Program-made: the position numbers and the translations under genes
Source: Syncephalis fuscata
Lineage: Eukaryota > Zoopagomycota > Zoopagomycetes > Zoopagales > Piptocephalidaceae
NCBI GenBank assembly: GCA_025786725.1
Contig: JAHLTZ010000029.1
Coordinates: forward strand, 1 to 64,000
DNA: 64,000 nucleotides
Direction: 5' to 3'
Notes under the pieces: generated by a model
Database searches by the model: none
The model's input: only the letters and a program-made list of their open reading frames with translations
Told to the model about the DNA's origin: nothing
In this document: piece by piece, positions 1 to 11,845 of the stretch
Position numbering within the stretch: position 1 is the first letter of the stretch
How the letters are laid out: the number at the start of each line of letters is the position of its first letter

Positions 1-332
1 TGGTGTTGCTTGATAAACGCATGCGCATATCTGCATTCTAAATTGACGCTTACTTCGATCAGCTGCTTACTGCAATTGCATCGATATAAACATTACACAG
101 CAAGTAACTGTTTAATTCATCAGATCGCAACAATAGTAAATAATAGCCATTTATTGACTATTAACATCGTCCATTTTCTGCCTATTCTGTCTATTTGCTA
201 CTCATAATATATATACACGTACCCTCTTTATATATACACATATATATTCAATCATCTATCATATCATTACTTTTACTATAACGACTACAACTAACCTGTG
301 GTACCTTTTATATTTGTAATACCATTATCATT
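1..332. other. AT-rich 5' flank, no gene seen
   Basis: This stretch lies upstream of the first gene. It contains TA/TATATACA-rich runs around 205-250 that could serve as a core promoter. No open frame with recognisable protein character was found. Confidence 0.4.
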
Positions 333-3010
333 ATGTTTAAACGTTGGACAGAAACGAAAAGTAGTACAAAGCAGTCGTCCGAACCGGAACAGCTGCACAC
401 GTCGTTTCTTTCAACCAGCTTACTTACCTTGGTATCGGAATCAAAGGATAAGCCGGCTACACCAGAAACTAAACTAGGCTTCAACAGCTGGTCACTACGC
501 GGAAAGGAAAAGGCAGTTGAGACCACGGGTCTTCCAGTTGTTACACCAGTTACCGTAACATCAATCCACGCCAAAGCAGCAAGCAGCAACGGCACGACAA
601 GCTCTGGAAGTACAGTACTTAACGCAGCCGGTCATCTTGCTGGTATTGTTGCTGCCGCCACATCAAAACCACTTGTAGGCAAGCCTGTTAGTGGTGGTCA
701 TCCTATTCTTGCTCCTAAACTACTCGGCACTGCCCGCCGCATTGGACTTACAACTGTGGCGAACATGGCACGCTTTGCAGCCAACCTACACCAATTTCGA
801 CAAGCCTGCGCATAATTGGCCCAAAAGATAGAAAGCGCGTTAATGCACAATCTGAGGTCAACGCCGAGTCAACAGAGAAGAAAGAGGCCGGCCTAGGCAG
901 CGAAGATAGTGGCATCGGCGATGTTTCCAATGATTACGAGCATGCCCCGTCTACTTCCTCAATAAATACAACTACTATAGACGTCTCTACTGATGCCATT
1001 GCAGCTACTAGCAACGGCTCACTTGCATTCGACACCAAGCCAACGATGGCAGTCCTTGAAGAGCTAGGCAACGATAATTATAGCGCCGCTACATCATCTG
1101 CTTCAAAAGAAGAGCTCGAAAATACTGCTAGCGCATTTCTCGCCATTTCACCCTCAACGACATCAAACGAAGTAATGGAAGCAGATCCGGTTACACAGCT
1201 GGCTAATGTCATGGAGGCAGCCTTTGCCTTTCCCTCAGAACAAGCTGAGGCAGATAAGCAAGTAACGGCTGCCATTGCCGAATCAGCTATTTTTAATGCG
1301 ATTGTTGAAAGCAACGCTCCAATTGAACACAAGATTGTGTCAGAAATAGTCAGGAAAGACGATACGCCAACTGAACACAAGATAGTGTCAGAATTGGCCA
1401 TGGACATGACATCTGTTACAATAATAGCTGAAGATAAAAACGCGAGTGATTTAGCCGTAGCACCAGAACTTCTAGAAGCCACCGACGTTGAAACGTTGTC
1501 CAAAATAGAACAGATAACGTCAACAATGGCGGAAGAAAAGTCGGAGATTACGCCAGATGATATTAACGACCATATAGATAATGACCATTTGTCAATTACC
1601 ATATTGGATCGAACAAGCAAAGATTTTTCTTTATTACTGCCGCCAACACCAGCTCTTGCTCCATCTCTTTCCAACAACGACGATATTGCCATTGACAACA
1701 ACAACAACAACGACGACGACGACGACGATAAAGCTATCATTGACACTGATGTCGCATCGTCGTTGGCCATGCCCGCCACTGTTGATATCACTATTGTAGA
1801 AGTAAAATCCACCAAAAAAAGTCGTTGGTTTTCAAAAGTTGGTAGCAAATTGATCCAGAAACAAGATAAATCGGCCAAATCTACGACGCATTCTTTAGAA
1901 GTCGAGACAAAAACCACATTAACCAAAGAAAAGACGCTACGTAAATCCATTCGCCACAGATTTCGTGGTGTAAGCCGTCGTGACCACGTCGAGCCTACCG
2001 ACGACGCCGTTCATGCTTTAGATAGCCATTCATTTACAACGTCGGCAGATGCATCTAGTAAAACAGACGCTGAAACTACCAATTCTCCTTCGTCGTCCGA
2101 CGACGATGCCGACACAACTAGCAATTTGGATAAGGCCGCGCATCGTTCAACCAAGTCACTTGAAGTACCACGCGCCCGTCGTTGGGCTCGTGATATTGGT
2201 GCCGTCATTCGTCGCCACCATAGTGATAGCTTTGTAGGTGAATCGGCTTTAAAGAAAACAACTTCAGAGTCGGGTCCCTCGTCATCAGCATCACCACCAC
2301 AGCTGCGCATTGATACGAAAATGGCCAATCAGAATGCTAACGAAGAAGATTCTGATCGTATTAGCAGTGCTAGCAGTAGCAGTAGTAGCTCATTGCCCAT
2401 TACCCCTACTACACCTACTCACAATCCGAATGATATGCATTGCCCATCGCGCCGTGTTGCCTACCTTGGTAGTGTACGTAAACTACAAGATGGCCGCCGC
2501 CCATTGCGCGAAATGATTGGCGTACAGTCGGTGTTGGCTGAAGTACGCCGTGTAGGCGGTGTACGTGTACCAGTACGTGAGGTACACGCCGCACTTGCCG
2601 CCGGTGACCGGGACATGGCACGGCGTCGTCGCCGTTTATCGGCACGTCGCCAAGCTACCGTTTCAACCGACGGTGCACTAATGCCGCTGAATGGCACGCG
2701 TGCTGCGGCTGATGTGTCTGTCTCGACGACGAATGGTGCAGGTCAACAGCACCGACGCTCATCCTCCTGGTCACAAAGTCCATCATTGCCAACGCTTCGT
2801 CGTTTGCCTTCAATGCCATTGGCCATGCCTTTGATATCCTTTGATACACCTCCTATCAAATCACCATCACCGCTTAAACTGGCAACGCCAATGCTTGCCA
2901 ATCTTACTGGTTCAGTAACCGTTCCAGCAACGCACGACTACGAAGAAGATGACGTACCACTCGCCTTGCTTCGTGAATCATCGGGCCATCGATCAAGTCT
3001 ATCTGCCTAA
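333..3010 (+). CDS. Low-complexity acidic Ser/Thr-rich orphan protein
   Basis: I do not recognise this gene. The frame opening at the ATG at 333 stays open to 815, and a second frame is open from 719 to the stop at 3010. The two must be joined by an intron or a one-base frame break between about 719 and 815; no donor/acceptor pair gave a convincing splice. The product would be about 890 residues. It is rich in Ser, Thr, Asp and Glu, has an Asn/Asp homopolymer near 1698-1730, and several basic patches (RRHRFRG-like and an Arg run near 2615-2650). It also has poly-Ser tracts. No membrane segment or catalytic motif is visible. Composition suggests a largely disordered, possibly phosphoregulated protein, which is inference only. 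The coding assignment rests on the very long open frame and codon-like composition. Confidence 0.55.
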
Positions 3011-4270
3011 TCACAACAACTGCAATTCCGTAAATTAGAAAGAAAACAGCACTCGACAAATCGATATTGTATACATGTTCACCATCAGTATTGTTGCGGC
3101 TTTGTTGTTACCATTGCTACCATTATTACTATTACTATGAATATTTTATTACTACTATTACTTTTACCATTATTATTATTACCATCATCGTCATCATCAT
3201 CATCACAACTACGACGACAACAAGAATAGCTGCAATTTAATTATTTTATTTATTCAGATTGATTCAGAATAATTAAATAATTATTACAGCTATTTAAAGG
3301 TGTCATGTTATATTTGTATATACATGATTCTCTTGAGTCTTCACTTCTTCTTACAGCCGAGCCATTTTATTTTTTATTTTTTGCTTGTTTGTCATTTCTT
3401 CTACACTCGCTCTCGCTCACTCTATTTCTTAGCCTATCAACACTTTTCCGCGCTATTTTGGTTTGATTTTGTTATCACTCTTCTTCCCGACCCACTCTTT
3501 CATTTGTTAAATTTGGCATTTGTAACGTGCTATTGCTATCTCCCTCTCTTGGAGGTACATTATTTTATGCATACTAAAAACGAGCGATTCAATTATTTTT
3601 CCAATTGAATACCGCCCGTCCATCATCTCTTTCATTTTTTATTTTTCTCAATAATTGATGGAGAACCATTTTTAAATTGAAACAGGCTATATAATAGCTA
3701 TAAAAAACATAAACATTAACTAAAATAATTTATAGTTTTATTCAGTGTTATCATTTGTTTAATCAGTTATTAGTTTATTATTATATTGTGATTTGGCAGT
3801 TAAATGGCTATTCTTAATAACATCCAATCTACTGAACATGATGGCGAATAGTGAGTGGCATTGAATATTAAACTACAATGCTTTGAATACTTTACAGTAA
3901 CAATAAAATGGATTAACACTTATTTATTACCATCATTTATCCATTTATTATATTTTGATATTTATTAACACTAATATTGGATATTGAAAATAGTGGGGAC
4001 TGACTCAACTTCAATTAATTTAAACGGAGTTGACATAGCGCCGCTTCAACAAATATCAATTTTCAGTATTAAAAACTGATTAACGGCTTACTATTCAAGT
4101 TATGGATCTTTTTGTCCCAGTTTAAGGATAGGGACTCAAAGTAAAATGGCTCCATATATTAAATCCGTGTTATTCCGATACCTCTCTATTGACAGACAAA
4201 TAGATACAGACAGATAACACACACTACAGATCTATTCTCGAATCTTTCTTTCTTTCCCCAATTCATCAGT
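3011..4270. other. Intergenic, AT-rich
   Basis: This stretch separates the orphan gene from ATP17. It has ATT/ATC trinucleotide runs near 3105-3215 and a pyrimidine-rich stretch at 3300-3610 whose open frame looks accidental. It also holds one copy of a dispersed repeat at about 3783-3900. Confidence 0.45.
3783..3900 (+). repeat. Dispersed repeat copy 1
   Basis: This copy shares an interrupted pattern with 4985-5132: TGATTTGG..GTTAAATG, then AATAACA, then ACTGAACATG, then GTGAGTG. The reverse complement of 5597-5770 carries the same order of blocks. Identity is partial and was judged by eye. Confidence 0.45.
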
Positions 4271-4621
4271 ATGTTGCGGTCATCAACCAAGTTTGCCAAC
4301 GTTATCCGTCGCGGTTTGTCGACAAGCCAATTGTTGCCACCAAATCTGGCCAGCCGCAATGCGATCGATACAGTACGCGCCGCTGCTGCTAACGAAGCGC
4401 ATGCCATCTCGCCCGTGAACATGGCTGAATTGAACCGCTTCTATGCCCGTATTCCCAAGGGATCGGCTGCGCCTGAGGAACAAGGTGGCGGTTTGATTGC
4501 TCGCTACAAGCGCAAGCATTATAGCCCAAAGAACATGTCGCTTAAGCCATTGGTCCATGTTATAGTCGGCGTGTTTGCTATCAACTACTACATCAGTTAC
4601 CAAACGCATTTGAGTGAGTAA
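4271..4621 (+). CDS. ATP17: Mitochondrial ATP synthase subunit f (Atp17-like)
   Basis: This encodes a small subunit of the membrane-embedded F0 sector of the mitochondrial F1F0-ATP synthase in the inner membrane. The 116-residue single-exon product starts with a basic, Ser/Leu-rich presequence (MLRSSTKFANVIRRGLSTS), fitting mitochondrial import. The core matches the fungal subunit f pattern: FYARIPKGSAAPEE, then GLIARYKRKHY, then a C-terminal transmembrane segment PLVHVIVGVFAINYYISY ending in an H-L tail. The length is typical of the family. The ATG at 4271 is the first in frame and begins the presequence. The next gene, ALO1, is convergent. Confidence 0.85.
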   Translation: MLRSSTKFANVIRRGLSTSQLLPPNLASRNAIDTVRAAAANEAHAISPVNMAELNRFYARIPKGSAAPEEQGGGLIARYKRKHYSPKNMSLKPLVHVIVGVFAINYYISYQTHLSE

Positions 4622-4984
4622 ATAGATTAGAGGGGGTTGCGCTATAAATATGTTTATTTAACGATACGACTACTATATTATATAATATGCTATAATCCAT
4701 ATATACAAACATATACTAATCTACGTATAGAGCACCACAAGAATGTTGAACACCATTAAATCAGCTAGCACTGGCAACCATGACAGTGGTTCATAATTAA
4801 ATGGTACGTTTTATTATTGGCTATCCTTAGCCATAATATTTACTAACAATAATATTTATCAGGTTATGACGCGTCAATGAAACAATGCTTTTTGATTTAG
4901 AACGAATAAATAAATGTAGCTATTCGTTAATTTATTATGATCTATTTATTTATTTAAACTTTTTGAGCCAATAATTTATTGATC

Positions 4985-5132
4985 ATTATAGTATGATTTG
5001 GTGGTTAAATGAATTATGAATGTATTTAATAACACTCTTTCTATTGAACATGGAACTGGGTGGTGAGTGACGCAGTTATTAAAATACTCATCATTGTAAA
5101 TTTATTATCCATTATGCATATATGATTACCAT
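4985..5132 (+). repeat. Left arm of imperfect inverted repeat (repeat copy 2)
   Basis: This arm reads TGATTTGGTGGTTAAATGA, then ATTGAACATG, GTGGTGAGTG, AAAATACTCATCATTGTA, and TTATTATCCATTATGCATAT. The same blocks occur in the same order on the opposite strand at 5597-5770, so the two form imperfect arms around a spacer of roughly 460 bp. Confidence 0.55.
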
Positions 5133-5596
5133 AGTGCTGAGTCGTTGCTGTTTAGGCTGTTTTATTTTTAGCTTTATTTTATATTTGCATACTCATCAAC
5201 CCATTGCACTCCTATTTCCCTTGAACTTGTTATTACCGTGGATATCCATCATTCTGCTCGATCAGCATCAAAGTTATAGCCAATTTGCATTAACTGATTT
5301 GTCTATCAAACAGTTACACGGTATATATTTTTATGAACAAATAAACAAAATAATTTAAATTTTATTAATAATTAAACTAATACTAAACAAACAGCAGTTT
5401 CAAGAACATGTTGATATTATATGCTAGAATGATATAAAGTAGAATAGTATACAACGGAAAGAGTATAAATATCGCTGTTAAAGTTACAGTGCATATAGCG
5501 CAATAAGTGGAATAAATAAAGTGTATTGGAACATATAAACATTAGAATGTGCCCAGTATATTATAGAATGATATATAGTGGTGTGGAATAGAATGG

Positions 5597-5770
5597 TAAT
5601 AATATAAGTAAATGGTGGGTATATGCATACTGAATAATAAATCTACAATGATGAGTATTTTTAAACTTTGATGTTCACCAACCAGCATCATGTTCAATAG
5701 AACGAATGTCTTGTTCAATTATGTGAATAATCAATATAATCATTTGACCATCAAATCACAATATAATATT
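5597..5770 (-). repeat. Right arm of imperfect inverted repeat (repeat copy 3)
   Basis: The reverse complement reads TGTGATTTGATGGTCAAATG, then ATTGAACATGATG, AAAATACTCATCATTGTAGA and TTATTATTCAGTATGCATAT, matching the left arm block by block. A foldback or MITE-like element is one explanation; no transposase or clear target-site duplication was seen. Confidence 0.55.
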
Positions 5771-5829
5771 AATTAATCGATATTGTTATAGGTAAAATCG
5801 CTTTTATTAAGCTATACATAATAGATCGG

Positions 5830-7733
5830 CTACAGTTTAGCCTGGACAATATCGGTCGATGGCAATAGATGACGTCTTATGTACTCATTAAGAAAAGTGC
5901 CAGACGGATCAACTTGCTGACGTACTTGAAGGAAATCATCGAGGCAAGGATATAACTTGACTAAATCCTTGTAAACTAAGCCATGTTCCTATCAGAATAA
6001 AGCATGCTTATTATTAGTCATCGTAATGATTGTATTAGATAAAGCTATTACCTTGGCCCAGTGCGGTCTTCCACCTAGACTATGCATAATTCGCTCATAT
6101 TCTTTCCAGAATCGTTTATATGGCACTGGTTTGTTATATGGACTGCTCAATGATAAAGATAAGCTATGTATTAGTACTAGTCCACTCGATGTATATCATC
6201 GTCTATAACTCACCGATACATAATAACGCCAATATAACACACATCGTGTCCTTGTGCTGGACTAAGCCAAATATCGTCTTTAGCAACGAATCTTATTTCA
6301 ATTGGAAAATGAACCGGAAATTCCTTTTTCTGAATGACGGCTTTTAACTGTCTAATTGCTTCAGGTGCTTGTGATGCAGGCACAGCCCATTCATTGACCC
6401 GTTGACTAAATAGACAGTCAAAATTAAATACTTGATACGACGGCCCAACAGTAACAATGGGTGTTCGGTGCAGCCATGCCACCTTCCACCGTTCAATCGC
6501 CGACGTTAATAAATATGGCATAAACCGTGATACATAGAGTCCAAATTCGTACAAATGAAAGCCAACAAGTCGATCACGGAACCAGCTGATGGCTGGTGTA
6601 CGCCCAGTCGGCTAAATAATCATAGCCATATTCAATTAAAAAGCAGTGTTTTGATTAAATATTACTTGTTTTTAAGCAATCTATAGGGGACATACCTCAA
6701 CCGTTCGATCAGCTCGCCATACTACTGTATCATCCGAGTGAGGAAACCACCACATACGTACATGTTCAGCTGAGCGAACTGTCTCATGCCAATGTGGCAA
6801 TACCTCGTGCATGGTTGTAAGCATTTCGGCTGCGCGCAAGTGAAACGATGGTTCGCATTGCAACTCAACACGAACAATAATGCCAAGACAGCCAAGCGAA
6901 CACTGAGCTGCACGAAAGAGCCGAGGCAATTTATCAGGTGAGCATGTCACTAATGCACCATCGGCTGTTACGAGTGTTAATTCAGTAACCTGAATTGACG
7001 AATAAACGTGTTATTCGTGTTATTTTGTTAATGTGAGCACTTGACACCATCACACAACTTACAAGTGTTGATAGAATGCCGTAATCAGCACCGGTACCAT
7101 GTGTACCTGAAGTAATAAGGCCAGCAATACTTTGATCAGAAATTGATCCTAAATTGCTTAGAGCAAGTTGATGCTGTTCCAAATGCTTATGCAAATCATA
7201 AAGTCGCATGCCAGCCTGTACACGTACCCGGCGTGTGGCCACATCCACCTAGATATTGATTATAGATGTTGGTTGTTGATGCAGTGATATATACATATAA
7301 AAACGTCTATGTTGTAAATATAGCATTCCATCATTATTATGTTCTCTAATTACCGATAGAAAGCGATTAAGCCGGTCGGTGCCAATCATATACTCGTTTG
7401 TACATGCCAAATCAGACGGCGAATGACCTGCACCAATAGCACGACATGTTTTACCTTGAGCACGTGCCCGCCGGATAATCTAGATGCAGTAATAATGATG
7501 GCAAGTCGTTTGGTTAGCCACTAGAACAGAATATAACCAAAGTGTCGCGTGCAAGCATGCTAGTCTAAGGAAGAAGATAGCCACCATTATCACCACGACA
7601 ATAGCCATACCTCAGTCACCTGTGCTTCTGTCTCAGGTTCAAAGTAAAACTCGGGCTGACAACGATGAGTAGCAGCCCAGTTTTTAAAGATAAAATTACG
7701 TCGGTATTTTACTTTTGCTGTCCTGTCTGCCAT
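5830..7733 (-). CDS. ALO1: D-arabinono-1,4-lactone oxidase
   Basis: ALO1 carries out the last step of D-erythroascorbate synthesis in fungi, oxidising D-arabinono-1,4-lactone with O2 in the mitochondrial outer membrane. The start at 7733 gives MADRTAKVKYRRNFIFKNWA. The FAD-binding PCMH domain follows over several exons, with GAGHSPSDLACT (in homologues the conserved His carries covalent FAD) and then ITSGTHGTGADYG. The C-terminal ALO domain contains the family hallmark GGRPHWAK and ends near FLNEYIRRHLLPS. Six or seven exons are separated by short GT-AG introns. For example, exon 1 is 7611-7733, and the splice near 6212 joins VIMY to RPYNKPVPY in frame. All joins examined are in frame and key motifs are intact, so it looks functional. 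L-gulonolactone oxidase is a paralogous alternative, but fungal context favours ALO1. Confidence 0.9.
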
Positions 7734-8066
7734 TGTTTACGTAGCGTTTAGTTACCGTCACTATTACGGCTACAAATACAACGATAACAATTAAAAGAAA
7801 AAAAGAAAGAAAAATAAAAATATATACGTATTTACTATCCATAGGATTAATCGGCACTGAGTAGTAATATCACCTTATTAAACATATACACGTGAGTATT
7901 AAAAATCAAAGAAGTTTCTGGACCCTGCTTTATTTAGTTAGGTATGGCTAGCATTATGGCAAATGCAGTTCATGATAAGCGTTATTCGTCGTTATACTTT
8001 TTAATCCATATTATGGCTGTTCGTTCCCCATCCTTGTCCATCTTTGCCTACCCACCTCTGCCTCCA

Positions 8067-8126
8067 TATGTACGTATGTACGTATGTATGTATGTATGTA
8101 TGTATGTGTGTGTGTGTGTGTGTATA
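8067..8126 (+). repeat. (TATG)n/(TG)n microsatellite
   Basis: A run of GTATGTAC/TATG units passes directly into a run of about ten TG dinucleotides. Confidence 0.85.
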
Positions 8127-8748
8127 CATGTGCTTATAGACACTGTCGTCATCATGTTGGAGGTACACGCCTTACACGCGCAACTACCTTTCTTCTATTT
8201 CTTCATTCCTTTAATGTACACACCTTCCATAGTTGGCACATGTACGCACATAGGCACACACACACACAATCTACAAGCACACATATAGGTACAAAAGAAT
8301 AATCAATAGCCATAATCAATGTCATTGATCAATGAACCAGTCAAAAACTACAAAAGAATAAAACTGCACCTATAGATGAATATCCGGTTTCTCCACAAAG
8401 ACGCCACATAGTCTATGAACAAAAAGAGGGTCATTATATCCACTCATTCTTTTATTCAATTCCAGTCAATTGGTTAATTAATAGTGGTGGTGGTCATTAT
8501 TGTCCGTCATTCACACGCATATGTACAAAAAACCGCCCACACTTATATAACACACTCCACACATATCACACACACATATATCAAAGTGTAAAAAGGCCCA
8601 CTTTTTAATACACACACCGCACACACACACACAATACTCAGTCGTACTCGCTCTGTTCACTGTCATTATCACACACGCTCTCTCGTCTTGCGTTGGTATT
8701 CTTTTTCTTCTCCTTGTCGTTCATAGTTGTTCGTTCTCTCTTTTTCTC

Positions 8749-8771
8749 TTCTCTCTCTCTCTCTCTCTCTC
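8749..8771 (+). repeat. (CT)n microsatellite
   Basis: About eleven CT units lie within a longer pyrimidine-rich tract, upstream of the RNA-binding protein gene. Confidence 0.8.
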
Positions 8772-9568
8772 GCTGTCTCGTAACCAATACTATCGTTTCA
8801 TCTCATTTCCGTTTCTGCACATCTAGCACAACAAACAAACCAACCTACAATCATACTAAAGACTGTGGGCTTCCTTACTTGCCGTCTTCTATTACTTCAT
8901 CATCGGCAGCTTTGCTGCTATTTTTGCTTGAACGTCCGTTAACGTTCCCGATTGTTGTTGGTAAGTCAGACAGACGACGCAGAGTTGAGCTGAGCTGCTA
9001 GAGAAATGCCTTGATTTGCGTTTTTGTAGTTCCAGTCTATTTGGACATCAAAAGATTATAGTGCTATGAAACCAATGTTTCATTGTTTTTAAGCGACTTG
9101 CTACTTTAAACATTTGGTTTTAAAATATTTAAAACTTAAATAGCTGTAGCGGTATTAATACTGGCTACATGTTTTATTATATTAAATGGCCTTTTTTTGT
9201 TTTTAAAAGTAATAGCGTTTATCTACATCTACAGCAAACTATTTTCCTAATTGTCAAGCATCTACGGTGTTACAAACAATACCATATCCAATACTAACAA
9301 CGCTTTGTTCATTATTATATAGTGGTCATACTAGCATTTGCATCAGCATCTGCATTGATATTGCCTCGCATTTCTGGCAAGCGCATTATTATATAACACG
9401 CTCTCACACTCACTCTACTCATACGCCGCAAGTCGCCTATTTATTTATTGGCAAACGTGGTACATTTTGAACAAGGACTATACTTGTTTTCATTGACGCA
9501 ACTTTCATTTATTGTGCATTCTTTCTGTGTTGTTTGTCGAATTTTCTACACGATCAGCCACTGTGATC

Positions 9569-10052
9569 ATGGCCAGCAATCGTAGCGACGGAAATACGCC
9601 CGGGAGTCTTCCTGGTGAAAGCTCACCAATACTCAGCCATGCAAACGTGCCAGCCACCACACTGGCCGTTTCAGAGGCTGTGGCCGCCTCTATTTCTGTG
9701 ACATCTGCTGCTATGGCGGTAAGTATCAGTGCGCCTACTATGGCCAATTCGGCTGTATTACCGCCAGCACCTGGTCTACCGGCCCCGGTACCTGGTGCAT
9801 CGGGCATTGCTCCAGCCGACGATATCTGTACAATCTTTGTTGTTGGCTTTCCGGACGATATGACCGAGCGCGAATTTCAAAATATGTTTACATTCTGTCC
9901 TGGTTTTGAAGCAGCAATGCTTAAGACGCCTCCGTCACAAGCATCTGCTGATGAAGCTGCTGCTACACCAGGCAGTAGTGATATCAATGGTGTAAACGGT
10001 ACAAATATGTCATCGACTAATGCCAGTGTTGGAGCTAATTCTGCTTCTGCCA

Positions 10053-10085
<33 letters not shown>

Positions 10086-11845
10086 TTGCAGCCGGCAATA
10101 CAAAGAAACCACTTCGTATTGGATTTGCCAAGTTTCGCACTCGTTTAACTGCACTCGAGGCACGAAACGTACTTAATGGTCGTAAAGTAGATCTGCATAC
10201 AGGCGCAGTACTACGTGCAGAACTAGCGAAAAAGAATTTACAAATGAAGCGCATTACTACGCTTAGTAATGGCTTTGAAGTAGGCAGCAACACAGCTAAT
10301 AGCCCCTCCAACAGCATAGGCTTCCCCAGCCTTCCTATAGATCGTAGTGCATCATCAACGGCCAGTGTGTCACAGCGATTCCATCAAAATGCATCAGAAT
10401 CGGCAGCATTTAATGCATTCTATTCGGTACCGACTACACCAGGATCAATAGGCAATGAAATGATGCGCAAAGACTACAGCAATAGCTTCGACTTCTTTGG
10501 TGATGCATTCATGTCACCTACGGGTGATGAAAACCGTCGTTTTGAACTGCCTAATCTAACGGCCGTCGGTACACCAACAGCTCGTAGCATGAGCTTCAGC
10601 CATCCACCTGGTCGTATGGCTAATGGCCAGGACAATTTTGCGCCATCGAATGCATTTAACGGATCATCGACAAATGGTACTGCCAATTCGACAGGCAACG
10701 TCGATAGCTATCCAATGCTTTCGCGCTCAAACTCGACCAGTGCAACGACGCGTACCTTCTTTGGCCGTGAAATTAGCGGTGGCGCATTGACAAATGGCGG
10801 CTCAATCGAACGAGGACCTAGTAGCGCTACATTGAAAGGGCCTGGTCAGCCTCCAAGTACACCAGGTGCTGCCCCATCTAATGGTACAGGCGCTGATGAC
10901 CAAATGGCTCCTTTGAGTGCCCGTATCAGCCAGTTAAGCATTAATACACAATTAAACTCGCTTTACAATGGAGCTGCACCGGCAGTAGGACCTCTGTCTG
11001 CCCCTGCTATTACAGCACCACGTAATCCCATTCCAGCGGATCAAAATCCACCCTGTAACACGCTTTACGTGGGTAATTTGCCAGTCAATGCACAAGAGGA
11101 CGAGCTACGCCGACTATTTTCACGTATGCGTGGCTACAAGCGCCTTTGCTTCCGTCCCAAGCCCGGCACTGGTCCAATGTGCTTTGTGGAATTTGATGAC
11201 ATTCCTTGCGCTACACACGCAATGAACGAGCTATACGGCGTGCCACTAAGCAACTCGGTCAAGGGCGGTATTCGTCTTAGCTACTCAAAGAATCCACTGG
11301 GTGTACGTCAAAACTTTGGCCCACCTACACCAACTTCATCTCAAAATGGCTCACAACAGCTCCAGCAGCAACAGCAGCAGCAACAACAACAACAACAACA
11401 ACAGCAGCAGCAATTGCGTCAAACTCATCTTTCTTCATTATCACCATCCAACGGTCATGCGAATATGACCTTGACTCAACAGCAACAACTAGCACAATTA
11501 AAGGCGGCGATTGCCATGAAGAACCGACTTGAAGGTGGCAACAACGTGCCTGGCGTGCCTATGTCCGGTGGCCCAGGCCGTCTTTCGCTTTCGGGTCTTT
11601 TACCAAACATGGGTCTAGGCAACACTCCTATGGTACAGTCTATGTCCGCCGCGCCTTCTCTTCCAACTGGCAATACCAACAATACGGTCAATGGCGGCAT
11701 TGCCTCTTCAACCGCCAATGCATCCAATGCCACCAACGGCAATGTCGGCCCAGCAACGTCAGCAGCAAACGGCAATCCAGGCAGTGCAGCCTCCAGCCCA
11801 ATGCAGGAGCCACCTTCGCTTCGCTGGCTAATGGAGGCACTATAG
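9569..11845 (+). CDS. Whi3-like RNA-binding protein with two RRMs and polyQ
   Basis: This single-exon gene encodes about 758 residues from the ATG at 9569, the first ATG in the frame, in good context (ATCATGGCC). RRM-like segment 1 begins [20 protein letters not shown] and is split by an Ala-rich insert before [20 protein letters not shown]. The C-terminal RRM begins [20 protein letters not shown] and contains [18 protein letters not shown]. This arrangement resembles the Whi3/Mde7/couch-potato class, which binds mRNA and controls cell-cycle or developmental transcripts. Between and after the RRMs lie long Ser/Asn/Thr-rich disordered stretches. A glutamine tract near 11360-11412 is encoded by mixed CAG/CAA codons. 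In yeast Whi3 a polyQ segment drives condensate formation; a similar role here is inference. Confidence 0.8.

Larger units (their letters stand above)
4622..5829. other. Intergenic with inverted repeat
   Basis: This lies between ATP17 and the 3' end of ALO1. Apart from the two inverted repeat arms listed separately, it is AT-rich. The 78-codon open frame at 5122-5358 sits between the arms, is hydrophobic, and matches nothing I know, so it was not called. Confidence 0.45.
7734..9568. promoter_or_regulatory. Long upstream region between ALO1 and Whi3-like gene
   Basis: This 1.8-kb divergent intergenic region contains TATG/TG, CA and CT microsatellites and pyrimidine-rich tracts. It probably holds both promoters and a long 5' leader for the RNA-binding protein gene. 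Open frames here are low-complexity artefacts of the repeats. Confidence 0.4.

Noticed and set aside
1078-1950. 290-codon minus-strand open frame opposite the orphan gene
   Set aside because: Antisense shadow of a Ser/Asp-rich coding frame; the plus frame is longer and has an ATG start.
3300-3608. 102-codon plus-strand open frame
   Set aside because: Pyrimidine-rich tract giving a Phe/Leu/Tyr-rich string with no family resemblance; lies in the 3' flank of the orphan gene.
5122-5358. 78-codon hydrophobic open frame inside the inverted repeat
   Set aside because: No recognisable motif; composition follows from AT-rich DNA between the repeat arms.
7944-8302. Open frames over the TATG/TG repeat
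   Set aside because: Translation of a microsatellite (Met-Tyr-Val-Cys periodicity), not a gene.
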